Shown here piece after piece: positions 19,750 to 29,521 of a stretch of DNA of 29,521 bases (position 1 is its first letter; the number at the start of each line of letters is the position of its first letter). Below the pieces are notes generated by a model that saw nothing but the letters and a program-made list of their open reading frames with translations, was not told where the DNA came from and searched no databases. The translations under genes and the position numbers were made by a program. This stretch comes from Chara braunii (Eukaryota; Streptophyta; Charophyceae; Charales; Characeae). The stretch lies in assembly GCA_003427395.1 (NCBI GenBank), contig BFEA01000497.1:714667-744187 (forward strand). Direction: 5' to 3'.

Positions 19750-20300
19750 AGTTTGAAATCATATTGATCTATGACTTCAATCCAACGTTTGAGTGCATCG
19801 GAGAGAACTGGTTGAGTCTTGATCCACTTGAGTCTCTAATGGTCAGTTCTCAAGTAAAAGAACCTTCCTAACAGGTAGTGCCTCCAGTGGACAAGTGCCT
19901 TGTAAAGAGCATAGAGTTCCCTCTCGTAGGTGGACTTGCCAACTTCTTTGAAGGCATCTTTTTGCTCATGTACTCGATCGGTCTCAACTTCTTCCCTTCC
20001 TGCTGAGCCAGCACTCGCCAATCCCATATTGGCTTGCGTCAGTGGTTATAACGAATGGTCTTTGCGGGTCGGGTACCATGAGAACCTCATGATGCGTGAG
20101 AGCATGCTTCAAACGCTTAAAAGCTGCCTCACACTCGTCGGTCCAGTCCCGTGGTGTATCGAGTCGAGTTAGATCAGTTAAGGGAGATGTAATCGTGCTA
20201 TAATTCTTTACGAAATTGCGGTAATAACCACACATTCCCAAGAATGATCTGACCTCAGTCACAGACTGGGGTCGTGGCCAGTCACAAATGTTAGCCACCT
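19750..20300 (-). other. RNase H region of element B, frame-broken
   Basis: [20 protein letters not shown] and [13 protein letters not shown] (the DAS motif carrying the first catalytic Asp) lie in one frame. STYERELYALYKALVHWRHY, with the catalytic-type Glu in ERELYA, and FFYLRTDH lie in another. A short middle piece is in the third. The shifts are near 20015 and 19937; TAG at 19838-19836 follows RTDH. Confidence 0.88.
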
Positions 20301-20379
20301 TCTCGCATCTTTGGGCCTAATTCCATCCGCGGATACCTCATGACCCAAGTACAAGATTCGAGTGCGACCAAACTCGCAT

Positions 20380-20860
20380 TTCTCAGAGTTTATCTTATAC
20401 TTGTGTCGTCGAAGGAGTGAAAGTACTTTGTCTACATGCCGAGCATGCTCCTCGACAGATCTACTTAAGATAAGTATGGCGTCGAGGTACACGACAACAA
20501 ACTTGTCTAAGTAGTCATGGAAGATCCTATTCATGGCGTGCTGGAATGTACCCGGCGCATTGCAAAGGCCAAAAGGCATCACCACAAACTCGTACAGACC
20601 GTACCTGGTCTGAAATGCGGTTTTGTGNTGGTCNTCTGGTCTTATGGCAATNTGATGGTAGNCGGATTTTAAGTCTATCTTTGTATAGTACTTACACCCC
20701 TGCACCCTATCCAATAGGTCGTCGATGCGTGGTAGAGGCTCTGCGTTCTTAACAGTGATGGCATTGAGNCCTCTATAATCAATGCACATCCTTAGTGTTC
20801 CCCCTTTCCTTGGAACAAACAATACTGGTGAGCCAAAGGGGGAAGTGCTAGGCTGAATCC
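20380..20860 (-). other. Reverse transcriptase domain of element B
   Basis: Recognisable motifs are [48 protein letters not shown] and the catalytic box VVVYLDAILILS, then GHEVSADGI. The second Asp of the YxDD box is Ala (codon GCC), which in this family removes an essential metal ligand. Six ambiguous bases fall in the domain. Confidence 0.93.
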
Positions 20861-21389
20861 AACCCTTCTCTGTGAGCTCTTTCAGTTGCCGCCGAAGTTC
20901 GTCNAACTCGGCTGGAGCCATCCTATAGATTCTACCCTTAGGTGTTTCACTTCCTGGGATAATCTCTATGGCATGGACAATCTCCNTNTCTACGACTCCT
21001 GTAGGCTCCTCGAACAAATCTGGGTACTTAGCGACGATGGTCTCTATCTNTGGGGGTGTTTTAANGGCCTCCCNNTTTGCAGAGACATAGACTAAGTACA
21101 TTCCTTCCTCTTGGTTCTGTTTATAATAATTATAGAAAGCAGATGCGCATAAGCACCCATATGAGTCTACTAACCTACTGGCTTTGTACTTGGCCAGTCT
21201 CATGGTTCTCCCACTAGGCAACTCATGCTTCAACACTTTCTTGTCCCAGTCAAACTGGGGCTTGGCAACCTTGAGGTAGTACATGCCCAACAACATGTCA
21301 AAGGGGAACGCGTCGCTCACCAGGAAAGATATCTTATGGTTTATCTCTCCTCCAGGGTAGGAGAAGGTGATGACTACCTTTTTTACGTA

Positions 21390-21560
21390 GTCCTCCACCA
21401 TCATGCGCTCTTTGTTGGCCAAAGTAGATGCTACCGGTCTACTAAGGCGCTGCACCCGGTCCTTTAGGCACAGTCTGTCAACGCAGTCGTGACTTATGAA
21501 GTTCCGTGTGGAGCCAATGTCTACGAAGGCGACGAAGGCGCCGCACTTGCTACCGCCCAC
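21390..21560 (-). other. Aspartic protease region of element B
   Basis: VDIGSTRNFIS occupies the place of the usual D(S/T)G...NFIS active-site loop, and DMLLGMYYL further on fits the second conserved loop (usually I/L-x-G-M-x-W/Y-L). Ile in place of Ser/Thr after the catalytic Asp is unusual and probably damaging. The enzyme would cleave the Gag-Pol polyprotein. Confidence 0.75.
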
Positions 21561-21785
21561 ATCAACTTCCACAAGGAAGTGCTCCCCTCTAGGACCTCTG
21601 CTCAGTGCCACCATGGACTCACGAGGGTCCCTTGCCGACCACTCGCCTTGAAGGTTCTCTAAGGCCTCAGACACATCCAACGTACAGAGTATAGTTGGGT
21701 CCGGATGCGTCTGCGGGGTGACTAAGGAGTCAATAGCTTTGGCCATCTCTTGAAACGGGGAGGGTACATCACCCGCTTCAACGAG

Positions 21786-21827
21786 AGTAGAAGCAGCTAT
21801 AACTTCTACTGGCCCTAAGTGTTTCCC
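21786..21827 (-). promoter_or_regulatory. -1 ribosomal frameshift signal, gag/pol junction of element B
   Basis: On the - strand: slippery GGGAAAC (21827-21821), phased TC[G GGA AAC], with the gag TAG one codon later (21817-21815). A 10-nt spacer (21820-21811) follows, then a perfect 8-bp stem AGTAGAAG/CTTCTACT (21810-21803 with 21793-21786) closing a 9-nt loop. Pol reads on in the -1 frame (HLGPVEVIAAS). Slippery site, spacer length, stem length and loop length are the same as in element A. Confidence 0.82.
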
Positions 21828-23635
21828 GAGTTGGAGCTCGTAGAGGCCCCAGATTGAGAAAAAGAGAACCCACCCTTGGGAGGGATCTTCTGTGAGACCT
21901 TCGGGTTCTTGCATTTAAACTGTGTGTGACCATACTCACCGAAGTTAATACAAGCACCACGAGACCAACGGTCCCGCCACACTTCTTGATCCAGACCTGC
22001 TCTAACCCAAGCAGCTATTTTGTTCGGGTTAGCGGCCTGCCCCTGACTCCTTTGTTGACCGCCCTTGCCGCGGCCAGCTGCCTTAGTCTTAACTACGGCG
22101 GCGAGGTTGCTACCCTCAGCACTCTCCTCGCCGTCAAACTCTGAACCCTCCACAAGATCGGAAACACCATCGATCTCGGTTTGATTTCCATCGGAATCAG
22201 CCATCATCAATCGACTACCTTTCTTCTTCCACTCTTGTGGAGTCTTCTTCTTTCTCCCGTCCGTAGAAGGGGTTTGAGCTCCACCCAGCGTAGCCTCTAA
22301 GTCTAGGGCCTTCTTGCTGAACGACTCAAAGGTGTGATACTCTCTGCGAGCCTCGCTGGCTAATAAATTCCTAATGTATGTGGGAAGACATCTCTGGAAC
22401 ATGGTCCGCAAGACCAGTGCATTGTACTCCATTCCCGGGACGACGATTAGGCGCTCTACGGCTGTGGTGAGTTCCCACACAGACTTGTACTTTTTAGTAT
22501 CCAGTTTCAAGAGCCCATTAGTGGCAATCTGTGCCTGTTGAGGGTTGTGCCAACGAGCCGCCACTAAGTCCATAAAGCTTTCTAATGTGTGGGTCTGCGC
22601 CCAATCATGCATGTTCTTGCCGAAGCGCTTTGAAGCTACCAATCCATTTAACCAGCGGGCTGCTGAACCCTCTTAGTAGGATGCAGCAGTAATCACTTCC
22701 TCTTCTACCAATGTCCTTTTTGCCCTCACCCACACTGGCACCGTTCTCAACCATGTGTCGAGAGCCTCATCCTTCTTGTCTCCTTAGAAGGTTGCAGGTG
22801 GGTTCAGTGGGATCTTGGGGTACCAAGGATATTGCTGTCCCGGTTGCGAGACAGGTGGCGACGGTGGTGTAGCAACAGTAGCTGTACCAGAAGACGAAGA
22901 AGCAACAGTCTGAGATAGAGCTATTGTTGATGATACAGTTGGTGGTGGTCCTGATTGAGTTGCATAGAGGCCTGTCATCGCTGAGAGTGGCAACGATGGT
23001 AAAGCTGCTGGCCGAATCCTTGGCTTATGCAGCGCTTGCAGAATCTGGTCTAGAGTATCCTGCATTGCGTCCATTTTACTATCTATGTACGCATGCATGG
23101 ATAGGACACTTGCCTTCAGGATCTTTCCTGTAGTGTTGAGTGTGGAGTGCTCTTGTGCCTCTAGCGCAGCCATGTCTGGTTCCCTGCCCTCTAATCTGAC
23201 ACTTCTTTCTTTGATCTCTTTCTCTCTTTTAGTAGCCTGCCTTAGTTCCTCCTCTAGCCTCAAGCGGATCCTCTCTACTTGTTGGAGCTCCATCTGCTCC
23301 CGGGTGCGTGGAGGTGGCGAGCTGAACTGCGAGCCCGCCATTTGACTAGTGCCAACCCCTGACGTACTGGAGATTGACTGTGAACTGGTAGGCATGCCTA
23401 GCCCTTGACCAGTTGAGTTCGCAGCAGTTGCTGCGGAAGTAGCATTACTCATTGCTACTGCTCTAGCGGCTGTTGCTTCTCTTGCAGCCTCAAGATTACG
23501 GGCCCTAGCTTCAGCCCTTAATCTTCTCTCTTCTCCCGGTTGTAGGGTCTGGAACACTCTAGGAATTCTAAGGGATGATAGCCTTGTTAACCTCCTATCT
23601 TCATCTGCACCCTCACCACCTTCTGATCCACTCAT
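21815..23635 (-). pseudogene. gag: gag of gypsy element B, two internal stops
   Basis: One frame from ATG at 23635 to TAG at 21815 with only two internal stops, both TAA (22786-22784 and 22675-22673). Layout: MSGSEGGEGADEDRR start; Ala/Arg-rich helix; Ser/Thr-rich linker; charged coiled-coil segment (QQVERIRLRLEEELRQATKR and onward to about residue 200); Pro/Ser-rich linker; capsid region (EGSAARWLNGLVA, RWHNPQQAQIATNGLL, TYIRNLLASEARREY); and basic tail. The zinc knuckle at 21953-21912 reads CINFGEYGHTQFKC, with the second Cys replaced by Phe. Element A Gag has the same order and an intact knuckle. The gag stop overlaps the frameshift signal for pol. Confidence 0.9.
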
Positions 23636-24414
23636 AGGTTAGGCAGACGCTGTCTGCACTAATGTCCTCCTGGAACCTACCGCAGCATGCGTCTAACTCT
23701 TATTCTGATTAGTCTGCACAGACGATTCGAGAAGAACTGACTATGGTAGATTACAATCCTACTCTAGTCTGTCTGTTAGGTGTCAGCAGTCGGTCAACCA
23801 ACTAATCAAATAGAAACTTAGACTAGTGTGAGCAGATGTATGCACAATGGATATGTCAGTGATATACAGTTGAGTTCACAATTGGAATCCCCTTCCCCTG
23901 TATCCAACGTACCTGTGAGCATCATCAAGCTGCGGTGTCTAAGGTGTGCAACCACGCCCCACCCCTGTGCCCAAGAAGTATGCTTATGACCAGCCTGCCC
24001 CGTTGTTTATCCTCGCGTGCAACGAGCCTTACGTCTGACTGATCTGGCTGATCAGGAGAGATTTAAGGGGAGCCCCCATCTCCTCAGGAGATATTTAACG
24101 TCGCATACAGGACGACGATCACAGCTAGTGGACAGATCAGACCCCAACCAGAAATGTTTATAGAGGGTCTGGGAGCGTCTCAATAGGACTGGTCAGACCG
24201 CACACCCCTTCTATCATCGCAGCAAAGAGCCTGAATGGACAAAGCAGCCATCGCATGCGTGTACTAATCCCATTGGGTTGGCATGGTGACCGTGACCCAC
24301 GTGCTTCGACCAGGGCCCTTCAGAGGCACCGCCCTCTCCTGCCAGATGCGCCATCGGGAAGAATGTCGTCTCTCAAGATAGAGCGCACACGACTCCTTAC
24401 CAAAGAGAGGACAC
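23636..24414 (-). other. Leader of element B, truncated at its 5' end
   Basis: Aligns with 6000-6862 of element A in reverse orientation through shared words listed there. Similarity and element B both stop at 24414, where family 1 satellite begins. The 5' LTR, primer site and about 400 nt of leader seen in A are therefore missing. Confidence 0.72.
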
Positions 24415-26160
24415 TCAGTCTTTCTCTCACTTGATGATATGCCGGTTCAGATCTTGTTGCTTCCGTAGCTCTATGTGCATGTGTAGGATAGTCACACTTG
24501 TGTTGTCAAGTCTGTCTCTCACTTGGTGATGTGCTGGTTCAGATCTTGTTGCCTCGATAGCTCTATGTGCATGTGTAGGCTAGTTACACTTGTGTTGTTC
24601 AGTCTTTCTTTCACTTGATGATGTACCAGTTCAGATCTTGTCGCCTCCATAGCTCTATATACATGTGTAGGGTAGTCAAACTTGTGTTGTTCAGTCTTTC
24701 CCTCACTTGATGATGTACCGGTTCAGATCTGTTGGTTCCATAACTCTATGTGCATGTGTAGGATAGTCACACTTGTGTTGTTCAGTCTTTCTCTGACTTG
24801 TGATGTGCCAGTTCAGATCTCGCTGCCTCTGTAGCTCTATATGCATGTGTAGGCGGGCACACTTGTGCTGTTCAATCTTTCTCTCACTTGGTGATGTGCC
24901 GGTTCAGATCTTGTTGCCTCCATAGTTCTATGTGCATGTGTAGGCTAGTTATGCTTGTTCTGTTAAGTCTTTGTCTCACTTGATGATGTACGGATTCAGA
25001 TCTTGTTACCTCCATACCTCTTTGTGCATGTGTAGGCATGTTACGCTTGTGTTGTTCAGTCTTTCTCTCACTTGATGATATACCAGTTCAGATTTTGTTG
25101 CCTCCATAGCTCTATGTGCATGTGTAGGCTAGTTACACTTGTGTTGTTCAGTCTTTCTGTCACTTGACGATATACTGGTTGAGATCGTGTTGCCTCCATA
25201 GTTCTTTGCATGTGTAAGGTAGCTACACTTGTGCTATTTAGTCTTTCTCTCACTTGATGATGTGCCGGTTGAGATCTTGTTGCTTCTGTGCATGTGTAGG
25301 ATAGTCACACTTGTGTTGTTCAGTCTTTCTCTTACTTGGTGATATGCCGGTTCAGATCTTGTTGCCGCCATAGCTCTATGTGCATGTGTAGGCTAGTTAC
25401 ACTTGTGTTGTTCAGTCTTTCTCTCACTTGATGATGTGTTGGTTCAGATCTTGTTGCTTCCATAGCTCTATGTGCATGTGTAGGGTAGTCACACTTGTGC
25501 TGTTCAGTCTTTTTCTCACTCGGTGATGTGCCGGTTCAGATCTGTTGCTTCCATAGCTCTATGTGCATGTGTAGAATAGTCACACTTGTGCTGTTTAGTC
25601 TTTCTCTACTTGATGATGTACTAGTTCAGATTTGTTGCTTCTATAGCTGTATGTGCATGTGTAGGATAGTCACACTTGTGCTGTTCAGTCTTTCTCTCAC
25701 TTGGTGATGTGGCGGTTTAGATCTGTTGTTTCCATGGCTCTGTGTGCATGTGTAGGATAGTCACACTTGTGTTGTTCAGTCTTTCTCTCACTTGGTGATG
25801 TACCGGTTCAGATCTTGTTGCCTTCATATCTCTGTGTGCTTATGTAGGCTAGTTACGCTTGTGTTGTTCAGTCTTTGACTCACTTGATGATGTACCGGTT
25901 CAGATATGTTGCTTTCATAGCTGTATGTGCATGTGTGGGCTAGTCACACTTGTGTTGTTCAGTCTTTGTCTCACTTGGTGATGTGCCGGTTTAGATCTGT
26001 TGCTTCCATGGGTCTATGTGCATGTGTAGGTTAGTCATGCGTGTGTTGTTCAGTCTTTCTCTCACTTGGTGATGTGCTGGTTGAGATCTTGTTGCCTCCA
26101 TAGCTCAATGTGCATGTGTAGGATAGTCACACTTGTGATGTTCAGTCTTTCTCTCACTTT
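24415..26160 (-). repeat. Satellite family 1, right array in inverted orientation (~19 copies)
   Basis: Reverse-complement copies of the left array unit: CAGTCTTTCTCTCACTTGATG, CGGTTCAGATCTTGTTGCC, CCATAGCTCTATGTGCATG, TGTAGGATAGTCACACTTGT. The period is ~92 bp, with both ATCACC- and ATCATC-type variants as on the left. The outermost unit lacks about 13 bp present in the left terminal unit (the CCGGCACATCACC part). Confidence 0.95.
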
Positions 26161-26228
26161 TCAGATGTTGAACGGGGGACGGTAGGTCAAGAAAGGATAA
26201 GGCGTGATTAGGATCAGGGAGTCTTTCT
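26161..26228 (-). repeat. Right copy of the 68-bp inverted-repeat terminal segment
   Basis: Reverse complement of 41-108 with four mismatches. It lies at the outer edge of the right satellite array, directly followed by (TC)n. Confidence 0.9.
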
Positions 26229-26380
26229 CTCTCTCTCTCTCTCCCTCGCTCCCTCTGTCTCTCTCTCTCCCTCACTCTCGCTCGCTCTCCCCCCCTCTCT
26301 CTCTCTCTCCTTCACTCTCTCTCTCTCTCTCTTTTCCTCTCTCTCTCTCTCTGTCCTTCACTCTCTCTCTCTCTCTCTCC
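26221..26380. repeat. (TC)n-rich microsatellite
   Basis: Imperfect TC repeats with TCGC, CCCCCC and TTCA interruptions; mirror counterpart of the GA tract at 1-40. Confidence 0.93.
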
Positions 26381-27587
26381 CGTTCCTCTATTTCGTCCTA
26401 TGGTCCTCTTTCCTCCACCTCTCCCATAACCTGAGTCTAAACCTTTTTCTCTTCCCATTTAGCATGCGACTAACCTCTCCCACTCACTTGTTACATTGCC
26501 AGGGGACGGAACGGTGAAAGAGAGTTGAACTCACTTGGTGGAGAAAGAGGGCAAGGGGAGGAGTGTCGGTCCCTTGTACCACCAAGAAGGAAAAGAAAGG
26601 AACACTTGAGAACGGCGAACGGAAAACGTTGTGAGATGGGAAGTGGCCTAGCCGAAAGAGGACTAAAGAAAGAGATTGTTGATTGAGAAGAGAGGTCAGT
26701 TGACTCAACCAAGACCCCAACTGCATGACTAAGGAAAGAGGATGGATTGACTGGGCAGAAGAAAGGAAATGGAAGGAAGTCTACAACGTCTACAACAAAG
26801 AAGAAAGATTTAGGCATGTGGGAAGGGCTATGTGTTGACCCCAATGGGGGATTGTATTGGTCTTTGCATTTGTGTTTGATTGTGCAGGTGAGTAGCATTG
26901 GAATGACATAGGTGACAATGGGCCGGGTAGGCCATGCGACAAAAGTGATACTAAAGGGCAAAGGGGCAAGGGACCTTAGTGTAAACTCTACCTATGAATG
27001 GTGCTTTTTGTGTATGAGACCTTGAGTGTCATTTGAGAAGGGACTGAAGTCTTGAATGATTGGAATGCGAAGTAGCCCTTTGTGTGCGGATGGAGGCCGC
27101 GAAAAGACTGAGGGGCAGGCAACAAAGCCACGAATATAATATCTGGATCACAAAAATGCATAGGGGCAAAGGGGAAAGACGGCATTGCCGCCCCCCGATG
27201 ATGCCATGAGACTGTTGTGTTAGGGAAATGGTGTGTGGCCTAAGGATGACACTTAGGCTACGCACAAACGAAAAACCCTCAAAAAGAACCTCTGGACTGC
27301 TTGAGTATTGGAAGGAGCAATAGCCTGCGAACACAACCGAGAATCAGAAAAACTACACTTGTGGAAAGGTCAGCAAGACTACCACTCGGCGTGAGGGCTG
27401 AGCTACATCCCCAATGTCAAAGCTCTCTCGCCCGATGGCCCACCCCCATCCGTCTCAAAGCACTAGGTGGGGGTGACCCTGTGACGAAGGGCCCGCGCCC
27501 TGAGCATGAGCGCGGGCGGGCCGAGCCAAATGGGACGGACAGCGGGGCCGACACAGGCTCGAAAGTCTAACGGGGTTTGGGCCTACA

Positions 27588-27596
<9 letters not shown>
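26381..27596. other. Anonymous region
   Basis: About 1.2 kb with no recognisable gene or repeat. Frames of 60-156 codons exist on the minus strand but have no motif, start context or support. It lies outside the inverted-repeat arms. Confidence 0.45.

Positions 27597-27634
<38 letters not shown>
27597..27634. repeat. (CA)n microsatellite
   Basis: 19 uninterrupted CA units, preceded by CGCGCG. Confidence 0.98.
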
Positions 27635-27636
<2 letters not shown>

Positions 27637-28070
27637 TGAGGTCGATGCTTTCTTGCTGGTGGAGTCCTTTGTCTTAGGTAAGTTGCCTTTTGCACTCCAC
27701 CCTTCTATGGATTCTGAAATAAATACATGTATAGCTCTATCACTTCTCTATCCCTATACTCTTAAAGAATGCAAAGGGCCCAGTGTGACGCTTCCTGCTG
27801 GGCCCAACGAAATTCGGTGTGGAGGCGGGCGGAACTGGGGCAAGGTAAATCGGCCGCGACGTTTCGTGGCGGGACTGCGGGCGGGAGTGAGGGAAATTCG
27901 GTGTGGCGGTTCCACGCGACACGCCCCGCTCTGCAATGTCGGGAGGACACAAAGTCCCGTTCCCCGCTGCCACAGTTTTTCTTTCAACCCCCCCATTCAA
28001 TTTTGTTTCCCGCCAGTCCACGGTGTCGGGCGGGGGTCGCGTTGATATGGAAAAGGGCGGCGATGGAAAG
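27635..28070. other. Anonymous region with a 14-bp direct repeat
   Basis: GAAATTCGGTGTGG occurs at 27809 and 27893 (84 bp apart) in GC-rich surroundings. No gene supported. Confidence 0.5.
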
Positions 28071-29521
28071 ATGTGATGGAGGAGGGAGGATCAACGTAGG
28101 AGGAGGGAGGAGGAAGAGGGAGAAAGACATTTGGGGCATGTGGCACGTGTGCGCTCAGAGCAGGAAGGGTGGGAGAAAGAGGGAGGATGAAGAGGGAGAA
28201 GCATGTTTGGGCCGATCGAAACAAAGGAGGCATTATGAGGAGCAGCGAGGACGAGGAGGAACAACGAAAAAGAGGAGCGTGGGGATGATTAGAATGGAGG
28301 AAAGAGGAGGAGGATGGAACAAAAGGAGAAAGAGGGACGAAAAGGAGGACGACGATAAGCATGTCAGACGACGAGAATTCATTAAGGAGGGAGGAGGTTG
28401 CGAGGGGGAGGAGGACATCGCGCAAGGGGGAGGAGGAGGTAGGAACGAGGAGGATGAGGAGGTCGCACAAGGAGGAGGAGGTTGTGCGAGGGGGAAGTGG
28501 ACGTCGTGACAAGGAGGAGGAGGAGGTCGGAAGAGAGGTGGGAGGAGGTCATGCGAGGGGGAAGCAGACATCGCGACAAGGAGGAGGAGGAGGTCGTGCG
28601 AGGGGGATGAGGAGGTGGGTGGAGGACGTGTGAGGGGGAGGAGGTCGCATAAGGATTAGGAGGACGTTGTGTGAGGGGGAGGAAGAGGTCGAGCAAGGGA
28701 GAGGTCAGAAGAGGGGGAGGAAGTCGCGTGAGGGGGAGAAGGAGGTCGCGCGAGGGGTAGGAGGAGGTCGTTCAAGGGGTAGGACGGAGGTCGCGCGAGG
28801 GGTAGGAGGAGCTCGCGCGTAGGAGAAGGTCGCACGAGGGGTAGGAGGAGGTCGTGCGAGGGGGAGGAGGAGGTTGGAAGATGATGTGTGAGGGGGAGGA
28901 GTGGGTCGCGCAAGGACGAGCAGGAGGTTGCAAGAGGGGGAGGAGCCTAGGAGGAGGTTGCACAAGGGAGAGGAGGAGGTCGAAAGAGGGGGAGGAGTGG
29001 GTCGTGCAAGGGGCAGGAGGAGGTAGTGCGAGGGAGATGAGCAGGTCGAATGAGGAGGACGAGAGGTTGCATGAGGTCGTGCGGAGGCCGGATGGGAGGT
29101 GGAAGGAGGTCGCCGGAATGGGATGAGGAGGTCGGAAGAGGACAATGAGAGGTGAGGAGGAGGTTGCGCAAGGAGGAGGAGCAAGAGGAGGTCAAAAGAG
29201 AGGTGGGAGAAGGTCACGTGACGGGGAAGAGGAGGTTGGAAGACGATGTGCAAGGGGAAAAATAGGTTGCACAAGGACAAGGAGGAGGTCCCGTGAAGGG
29301 GAGGAGGAAGTCGCGCGAGGGGGAGGAGGCCCGAAGAGGGGGAGGAGTGGGTTGTGCACGAGGGAGGAGGTCATGGGAGGGGTAGGAGCAGGTCGCACAC
29401 TGGGATGAAAGGTTGCAAGAGGTCGTGCGGGAGGGGGAGGAGGAGGTCGCACCAGTGGGAGGGGGAGGTCACGCTAGGGGGAGGAGTTTGTGCGAGCGGG
29501 AGGAGGGGGCCACGAGGGAGG
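28071..29521 (+). repeat. GGA-rich region and minisatellite reaching the window end
   Basis: Purine-rich on the + strand. From about 28370 it becomes a degenerate minisatellite built of GAGGAGGAGGTCG, CGCGAGGGG and GGAGGAGG words with variable spacing (roughly 25-60 bp). All six frames are open for long stretches, encoding low-complexity Arg/Glu/Gly or Ser/Pro/Leu text, which marks composition rather than coding. The right boundary lies beyond the window. Confidence 0.9.

Larger units (their letters stand above)
18146..21820 (-). pseudogene. pol: pol polyprotein of gypsy element B (protease-RT-RNase H-integrase-chromodomain), defective
   Basis: It begins in the -1 frame after the gag slippery site and ends at the stop at 18146. 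Order: spacer, aspartic protease, reverse transcriptase, RNase H, integrase zinc finger and core, and C-terminal chromodomain-like segment. This order identifies Ty3/gypsy, chromovirus-like. Damage by comparison with the family pattern: one-base frame breaks near 20303, 20015, 19937 and 18597, and in-frame stops at 19838-19836, 19388-19386 and 18535-18533. Several single Ns lie at 19672-21075. Two catalytic motifs are altered: the protease has DIG at 21521-21513 and the RT has YLDA at 20489-20478. The copy cannot make a functional Pol. Codons and gene order match element A where both exist. Confidence 0.92.

Noticed and set aside
26491-26961. 156-codon minus-strand frame as a cellular gene
   Set aside because: No motif, several equally open alternatives, and no splice or promoter evidence I could defend.
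28233-29452. Many overlapping open frames in the GGA-rich region
   Set aside because: Open on all frames because of base composition; low-complexity peptides only.

Overview
The window looks like eukaryotic nuclear DNA, most likely repeat-rich intergenic DNA of a streptophyte. No bacterial operons, tRNA, rRNA or intact cellular gene could be recognised. Clues are Ty3/gypsy retroelements with a C-terminal chromodomain-like segment, plant-type degenerate CCCTAAA motifs, satellites, long microsatellites and scattered single Ns from assembly. The retroelement Gag style reminds me of the charophyte alga Chara, but that is recall, not a search result, and is weak.

Layout. (1) 1-3140: a GA microsatellite, a 68-bp unique segment, about 13 copies of a ~92-bp satellite (family 1), then ~17 copies of a related ~80-bp satellite (family 2). 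Family 2 is interrupted by a 432-bp hAT-like non-autonomous element with an 8-bp target duplication. (2) 3141-4698: an anonymous spacer with a 250-bp polypurine tract. (3) 4699-~8960: gypsy element A on the + strand, with 5' LTR, Met-tRNA-type primer site, long leader, gag with stops, frameshift site and the first codons of pol, then broken off. (4) ~8990-15470: a decayed gag of a different element, C, on the - strand. It is split by ~3.6 kb of minisatellite, (TC)n and pyrimidine-rich DNA, and carries an internal 466-bp tandem duplication. (5) 15480-17045: AT-rich DNA, a second copy of the hAT-like element, and spacer. (6) 17046-24414: gypsy element B on the - strand, with 3' LTR, polypurine tract, gag and pol but no 5' LTR. 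Many stops, 1-nt frameshifts and active-site substitutions make it a dead copy. (7) 24415-26228: family 1 satellite in inverted orientation (~19 copies), ending in the inverted copy of the 68-bp unique segment (64/68 identical). (8) 26229-29521: microsatellites, anonymous DNA, and a >1.1-kb GGA-rich minisatellite running to the window end.

Two observations stand out. First, the window is bracketed by a ~26.2-kb inverted-repeat pair whose arms are tandem arrays, an architecture like a giant foldback-type element. Second, elements A and B both carry a correctly phased G GGA AAC slippery heptamer at the gag/pol junction. In both it is followed after the same 10-nt spacer by a hairpin of the same geometry, with two compensatory base-pair changes. 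This is good comparative evidence for -1 programmed frameshifting in this gypsy lineage.

No gene here appears to be intact, and the parts do not form a working pathway. The coding content is retroelement gag/pol in various stages of decay.
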